The notes under the pieces were generated by a model. The model saw only the letters and a program-made list of their open reading frames with translations. It was not told where the DNA came from and did not search any database. From positions 2,604,001 through 2,668,000 of the forward strand of contig CP085835.1 of the NCBI GenBank assembly GCA_020809705.1: DNA of 64,000 bases. Reading direction: 5' to 3'. The position numbers and the translations under genes are program-made. The stretch's first letter is position 1, and each line of letters begins with the position of its first letter. Source of the DNA: Calonectria ilicicola (taxonomy: Eukaryota; Ascomycota; Sordariomycetes; Hypocreales; Nectriaceae). Of the stretch, positions 58,513-64,000 are shown piece after piece.

Positions 58513-60839
58513 GGTGGTGTGATGTGTCTTGTTTGGCAAATTTGAGAATGAAACGTCAACACTGATCTGGGAGACAGCTCTTTAATATCAAACATGCGAG
58601 GCAGTGATAATCTGCCCCGTAGTGCAGCTATCACCCGACCAGCGCATGGTAATGCTGTTGGTTACGACGTTGTCACGATGTGTGGAGACTCGCAGGCCAT
58701 GTTGGTTGTATTTTGTTGATCCTGCCTCTTTCCTCGCCGAGTGTGGAGATTCTCGTTCACTCATGGTTGGCTATATCCTCGTGAATCCTGGTGGCTCAAC
58801 ATTAGCCGAAGTCGCTAGCAACCGTTCCGCCGCCGCGAAGCAAAGCGAGCATCGGGTAGCAGGGATTGTTGGGAACACCTCCACTCTACGGCCAATTGGA
58901 CCCTCTGTGCCACGGACAACTCATCCTTCATGTGCAGCGTGGATTTTTCGCTGCGTGGTGGGCTCGAAATCTGGATGGCTGAAGCACAAGCATGGCCATT
59001 TTACCAAGCCTCAGCCGCGCCAGCACTAGTCGAAGCTCGAGGGACCAAGTCCTAGCGCTAGCTAATCACGACGGTCACTAAAGCAAGATGCTGCAACGCA
59101 CTGCAGCTCTAAGACTTGAGCATGTCTCTCCGTGCAAATCCTACGTCTTGAAATGCTTGCCAATTGGCCAAACACCAAGCTGGCTTAAATTTGAGCCTTC
59201 CATTATAAAAAGTTTGTTGTTAGGTCGTCTGGCCTCATCTCGTACATAGGGGTCCAGACAGCCTTTGCGCCTCAGATCGAGAGATCGGCCTGCTCTAGGG
59301 TAATCCCGCGCGGCGGCTTTTGACCCGGACCGGACATTTATGGTCCTTGAGTAGTAGCGCGTAATTGGTGTTCTATTTCTATTGATTGATTAAGTAATAT
59401 GATCTAGTTAGATAGTAAAGAATGAATAGTCAATGAACCAATTTGTCCGTTCCTGAAGCTAATTGTGTTGATTGAACATGAAGTTAAATGTTCAATGTCT
59501 AGTCTTGGTGAACGTAAAAGCCCACATTACCTATAATGTCATTTGTTACCATGCAATCTCACCTTTTATTTTATTCCATTTAATCTATCATTAACCAGGC
59601 GCGAAATACACATGGTCATTACCAATCATAGTAGAATTAGTCCGGTCTAGATTAACGGATTATTCTCCCCCTGTTGAGATTGTGAATAATGGTGTAAAAT
59701 GTACTAAGCACTAATGAGTCAGTGCGCACTACTCAGATTACTCCACATGCACAATATCTTCTATACCACGCTGTTATGAAGTGGGGATATGTTCACCACT
59801 GACGCAGAACACCCATAGTCAATTCCATGCCTGACATAGATGCATCGTCATGGTTCTAAATGCTTCCATGCGAGAGCTAACGGGGCTTCGATCGATGCAA
59901 CTGTCAATCATTCACTTTTTACACTACAGCGTCATATATATTTTAGCACATTGGCTAAAACACAAGGAGAAGGACAAGCATACCAGACGTGGACTGAAAA
60001 TTATCCACTGCTCGTTGTGCAAACACTCGAGTAAGACCTCGCCTCAATCATGTCTCACCCGCAAAAGCTCGTTCTCGGCTTCTAATTGGAGCTGGGTGGC
60101 AAAAATGATATTCGGAAACGCCTTTTTCAGCTCTGGAAGAACCTTGGACCGTAAACTCAAACCTTGGTCGCGAGGATCAAGCGTCGAGCGTCCCGTGTCT
60201 TGTCTTGGAACCCCTCATTGGGGCATGACAAGCTGATGGCGTTGCCGCTTTTGTTAGTTCGGCGCCGCGAGGGAATTTCGGCCTCGGCAGAAAAATTTCT
60301 GCCGAAGCCACCATGTTCAAAGCGCTGCTATCAATATTGATATCGTTATCCCGTAATTTCGCCCCTTTTATTTGCTTCGTCGCTATGATGACACGCGAGA
60401 TGCATGATCCACAAATGTCTCAAAACAAACCAGCGTTCTCGGGCAATGTGCTGTCAGATAAGCAGTCTCCGTAGATAAAAATTCAGAGGCCTTTCAAATG
60501 ACATGGTGTCAATTGGAGCATCAGACAAGGTGGACATGATTTGACAGGGGCCTCTGAGCATTTGGGTTAGATCGGTGATAGTAGGGGGCTAGCGGCTCCA
60601 AGAACCCCAACCATGTCAATAGATCGCCCTTTAAACTGTGTCATGGCCACAGCACAATGGAGATTCATTGTTCGAGGCCTCCGCTGCCTCCGCGCCCTAC
60701 CCCGCATCTCCAGATTTGAACGACCCACTGGCCATCGGCAGTGGGTGCAGCCCCATTCTCTCTGTTGGCGTCGCGATTTCACACTTCACAACTTCAACAG
60801 TTTTGCCGTTTGAGTGTACCGGCTGAATGATATTTTCAA
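58513..60839. other. Intergenic region, 2.3 kb
   Basis: No convincing gene. It contains the promoter of the methyltransferase gene, a middle AT-rich part and, on the minus strand near 60044-60212, a coding-like fragment listed separately. The last 150 bp is the promoter/leader of the regulator. Confidence 0.45.
60044..60212 (-). pseudogene. Possible decayed coding fragment
   Basis: A 55-codon open stretch ending TGA at 60044-60046. It has a protein-like, amphipathic composition (DPRDQGLSLRSKVLPELKKA, then FPNIIFATQLQLEAENELLR). It is bounded upstream by a stop and has no start codon or acceptable splice partner. It may be the tail of a lost gene. No family was recognised. Confidence 0.25.
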
Positions 60840-63640
60840 ATGGAAATGCAAGACCAAGACAGCCCGTCGGACGCACAGGCTTCTCGCAATTCGCGAAGAA
60901 GAGCATCCAAAGCTTGTCTGGCCTGCCGGGCCAGAAAGGTTCGCTGCGATGTCGTGCACCGCGATGGGCAGTGCACGAATTGCTTTCTCGACAAACGGCA
61001 GTGCTTGGTAAAACCCAGGCCAACCAAATAGTAGGCAATGTTTCATTCAGGACGAGATAATGGCTCGCTGACATAGTTTATCAAGCCGCTCTTCAAAGAA
61101 GAGAGCAGCCGAGAACCAAAAGACTTCCGGCACCCTGACAGCTGATCCGCCGCAAGAGCATCATGAGCAGACAGAAGAAAGCATTGTTTCGGAGACTACC
61201 TCTCGTAGCCCAGCAGTCCAGGAAACCATGTCTGAAAGATCGTCGGAGCAGGACCAAACCAGCCCTGGACTCGCCTTGGATCCGCTTCTAGAAAACCCCA
61301 ATGACGAGAGCGTTCTCGGCAGCGTTCACGATGAAATCAAAGACCATGAGCCCAGCAGTATCTCAGCAGGTATGTAAATCATTCAAAACCCCAGCTTCCG
61401 CTATCTACCGCCAATAAAACGGACACCCGCTAACGCATTAACCTGCCAGCCCCTGAGACTTGGAAGACCAGACCCACTCCCAGATCCGACACGGCAAAAG
61501 GAAAGGGCTACTTGGATCAGTTACACGTCATTTACTCTTACTACCCATTCTTGAAGGTTGATTTGTCACTTCTCACTGAGCATGATGTTCTGTTCCTTGA
61601 GGCGCAGGGCTGCTTCAAAGTTCCTGGTCGACGGGCCGCAGATCAGTTCATGAGAGAATATTTTCTCCATGTTCATCCGACTTTACCACTATTAAATGAA
61701 GCTGAATTCTGGGAAATGTATTCTCAAAATTCCTACTCAACACAGAGACAGGATGCATCCTTATCTCTCTTCATTTTTCAAGCCATGCTCTTTGCTGTGG
61801 CCAGTGTATGCTCTCACCCACGGTGCTAATTTTGAACTTGTCTCATATCTTGCAGTTCCTTCCGCCCGCCATTATCCGTGATCTTGGCTTCAAATCACCC
61901 CAAGAAGCTAGGGCTATATACTATCGTCGCGCTAAGGTAGGTCTCATAGTATAACTTTTGGAACGGGAGCATCAAAGAGCATCTTAGGCTAAGGCTTCAT
62001 TCTAGCTTATCTTCGACTTTTGCCAAGAAAAGGATCCTATATCTAATGCACAAGGATCACTGCTTTTGTCTTACAACGCCTCGATGCGAGACCTAAGAAG
62101 AACAAACTCTATCTGGCTTGCAACGGCCATCCAGCTGGCCCAAGCCGCGGGAGCACACCAATTTCACTTTAACCCCACCCAGAGACCGGAAACTAAGAAC
62201 GTTCTGAAACGCCTGTGGTGGTGCTGCATTATTCGAGACCGCATATTGCCCTTAGGGGTTCGGCGGCAATTGCATATTTCCTTGACGGATTTCGACATTG
62301 AGAAAACAGCGCTGACAGAAGAGGACTTTGCCTGCGAAATAATATCCTCGCGGGTCTACGAGCCGGACATAAAACGATCTCTCGTTCGGCTTTTCATCAC
62401 ATTGTGCGACCTTGCTGTCTCACTAACAGATGTGATCAAAACTGTGTATACGACAAACCAGCCGTTTAATATGGGCTCATCAAACTTTCCCAAACTCCAC
62501 AAAGCTGCATCTCGTATCCGATCATGCAAGCTGAGCTTGGATTCTTGGTTTGAGAGAGCAACTATCCTGTTCCCTACGCCAGCCGGTATTATAAGCGCCA
62601 ACGAATCTCTAATCCTGTACACCAATCTCATGTACATATACTACCAGTGAGTTATTACTTCCTCCGCCGTCTTTGTATCATTCCTAATCGCTTTCTCAGC
62701 TCCGCTCGCATGGCTTTGTATCAATACGAAGCCCTTGTCTTGAGTACGGGCCCCGTAGGAGTAGGTAATGTAGACAACGGACTGCGCCATAGCAGGATGC
62801 AATTAGAGGATGCGGCAGCGGGGATAACGGACAACTTGAAAGAGATCATTCAATTGAAGCTTGGAAAGTACCTTCCCATCAGTGTGTAAGTGCTATCGCC
62901 CCAAATTGTTGGGCTTTGAACCAGAACTAAACCCCTACAGCGTGGCTTATGCGGCCCTGCCGCTTGTTTTGCATATATTAGACGTCAAACTTTCGACCAA
63001 GCCATCACAAAAGGCGCAGAAGCAAGGCCGACTTAATGTTTATATGGAGACAATGAAGGGGTTAGAAGCGCAATACGATGGCGTTGACGACGTGTGGGAA
63101 TTCATCAAAACGGCAGTCGGATACGCGACGATGGACGATCCAGCACGGCAGCCCACACAGGTTATCGAGCTGAATCGCCCAAACCCCACCCATCTGGACT
63201 CTAACAGAGGTATTCGGTCAAAATCTCCAGGCCCTTTTAGTTTTGCTAGCGATTGGGGACATTTATTTTTACAGAAGCCTACTCTTTATTTTAGAGTGGC
63301 TCTGACCATCGACCATTCACTCGCACTTGGACGGTATGCAGAAAACGTTAGCTTTCCACTATTGCCCCCAACGTTTTCTGTTTCGCGACTTCTTGTCGCC
63401 GATACACGAGACCAGGGACAAACGAATCGACATGCTAAAAGTACCGGCCCTGGCGATCAATTCCAGGTGTTCGATAGCGAGAGCATGAACAACTTCCACG
63501 GGTCCAAGGAGATCACGGATGGGCCACCGCCTACAGCGCTGCGCATCTCCGAAACTTTTGAAAGCTCTGTGAACCTAGACTATGGATTTGACGATTTTCA
63601 GATGCCGATGTTGCTTGATGATTTTGACTTTATGGTGTGA
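60840..63640 (+). CDS. Zn2Cys6 / fungal_trans transcription factor
   Basis: Seven exons (60840-61030, 61077-61369, 61450-61805, 61856-61936, 62006-62646, 62700-62885, 62941-63640) give 815 residues. The zinc cluster near residues 26-55 reads CLACRARKVRCD then CTNCFLDKRQC. The first intron donor overlaps an in-frame TAG (AAATA|GTAGGC), so the frame continues as TKYLSSRSSKKR. The middle region fits fungal_trans: YFLHVHPTLPLLNEAEFWEM, RRTNSIWLATAIQLAQAAGAH, LKRLWWCCIIRDRILPLGVR. This is similar to cutinase transcription factor 1-type regulators. The acidic C-terminus (DYGFDDFQMPMLLDDFDF) looks like an activation domain. It probably controls genes in the right half, but no targets are shown. Confidence 0.87.
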
Positions 63641-64000
63641 GAAATGGAAAATATTTGTTGGCGGGCGCATTCCTGTGTTGATGATTTTGGCTAAATTAAG
63701 CCGGGCTCTTAATGACGACTATCCTCTGGGGTTTGAGCATAGTCTTTGTGTGAAATAAGCATTTATCGAATATATATTACCTTTCTTCTTTCTATGATCA
63801 CCTTTTTTTCCCCTCGGACTGGCTTGGTTTAATTAATTTGCCCCCATGAGGCATCGCGGCTAATCTGGCGCTCGTTAGGCAACATCACAAGTAATACACG
63901 ACGCGCCACTGGACATCATTGTTATAAAACGAACATTGGGTTTTTTTAATCATACTACAGCGATAATTCCTCCCATGTTCCGCCTCGTTCGTTGAAATGA
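63641..64000. other. 3' flank, no gene seen
   Basis: Downstream sequence of the regulator gene up to the window edge. No ORF or repeat was recognised. Confidence 0.5.

Noticed and set aside
59840..60236. Plus-strand ORFs of 64 and 128 codons
   Set aside because: No family features and poor codon pattern; they overlap intergenic DNA.
63200..63275. Possible extra intron (GTATTCGG...TTTTACAG) in the last exon of the right-hand regulator
   Set aside because: The segment encodes the family-typical DWGHLFLQKPTLYFR-like block, so it is coding.

Overview
The window comes from a filamentous ascomycete (Pezizomycotina). Almost every gene is broken by short introns (about 45-80 nt) with GT...AG ends. 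The gene families are fungal: Zn2Cys6 regulators, a HET-domain protein, a LaeA-like methyltransferase, a bifunctional copalyl diphosphate/kaurene-type synthase and fungal P450s. All exon joins given here were worked out by eye from splice sites, reading phase and protein-family motifs. None is backed by transcripts.

Left flank (1-15.5 kb): a large AAA ATPase with a one-base frameshift in its Walker A motif, a DUF7708/NTPase-like protein, an F-box protein with a 15-bp tandem repeat, a HET-domain protein, a seven-helix DUF7702-type membrane protein and a Zn2Cys6 regulator. These look like ordinary accessory or self-recognition genes.

Centre (15.5-39.2 kb): a diterpenoid biosynthetic gene cluster. 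The order is GGPP synthase (+), P450-A (+), Zn2Cys6 regulator (+), P450-B (-), acyltransferase 1 (+), P450-C (-), acyltransferase 2 (-), bifunctional class II/class I diterpene cyclase (+) and, at its right edge, a type I Baeyer-Villiger monooxygenase (-). The inferred route is GGPP, then a labdane-type diphosphate, then a tricyclic or tetracyclic diterpene, then three oxidations and up to two O-acylations, possibly with a ring or side-chain oxygen insertion. A solo LTR with a perfect 5-bp target-site duplication lies inside the cluster. A 9-bp motif (TTTCATCGG) recurs in two of its promoters.

Right half (39.2-64 kb): an inverted-repeat element with RIP-like transitions, then a second Zn2Cys6 regulator interrupted by an in-frame TAG. 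After it come an HSL-type alpha/beta hydrolase, a 52-residue two-exon gene, an acetoacetate-decarboxylase-like enzyme, an HhH-GPD glycosylase-like protein, and a 2,4-dienoyl-CoA reductase-like SDR with a PTS1-like end. Then follow a fourth P450, an aldehyde dehydrogenase, a zinc alcohol dehydrogenase, a LaeA-like methyltransferase and a large Zn2Cys6/fungal_trans regulator. BVMO + esterase + alcohol dehydrogenase + aldehyde dehydrogenase + peroxisomal reductase + beta-keto-acid decarboxylase is the enzyme set expected for breaking down a ketone or terpenoid. This half may therefore be a degradation or late-tailoring module next to the diterpene cluster. The product and the true cluster borders cannot be read from sequence alone.
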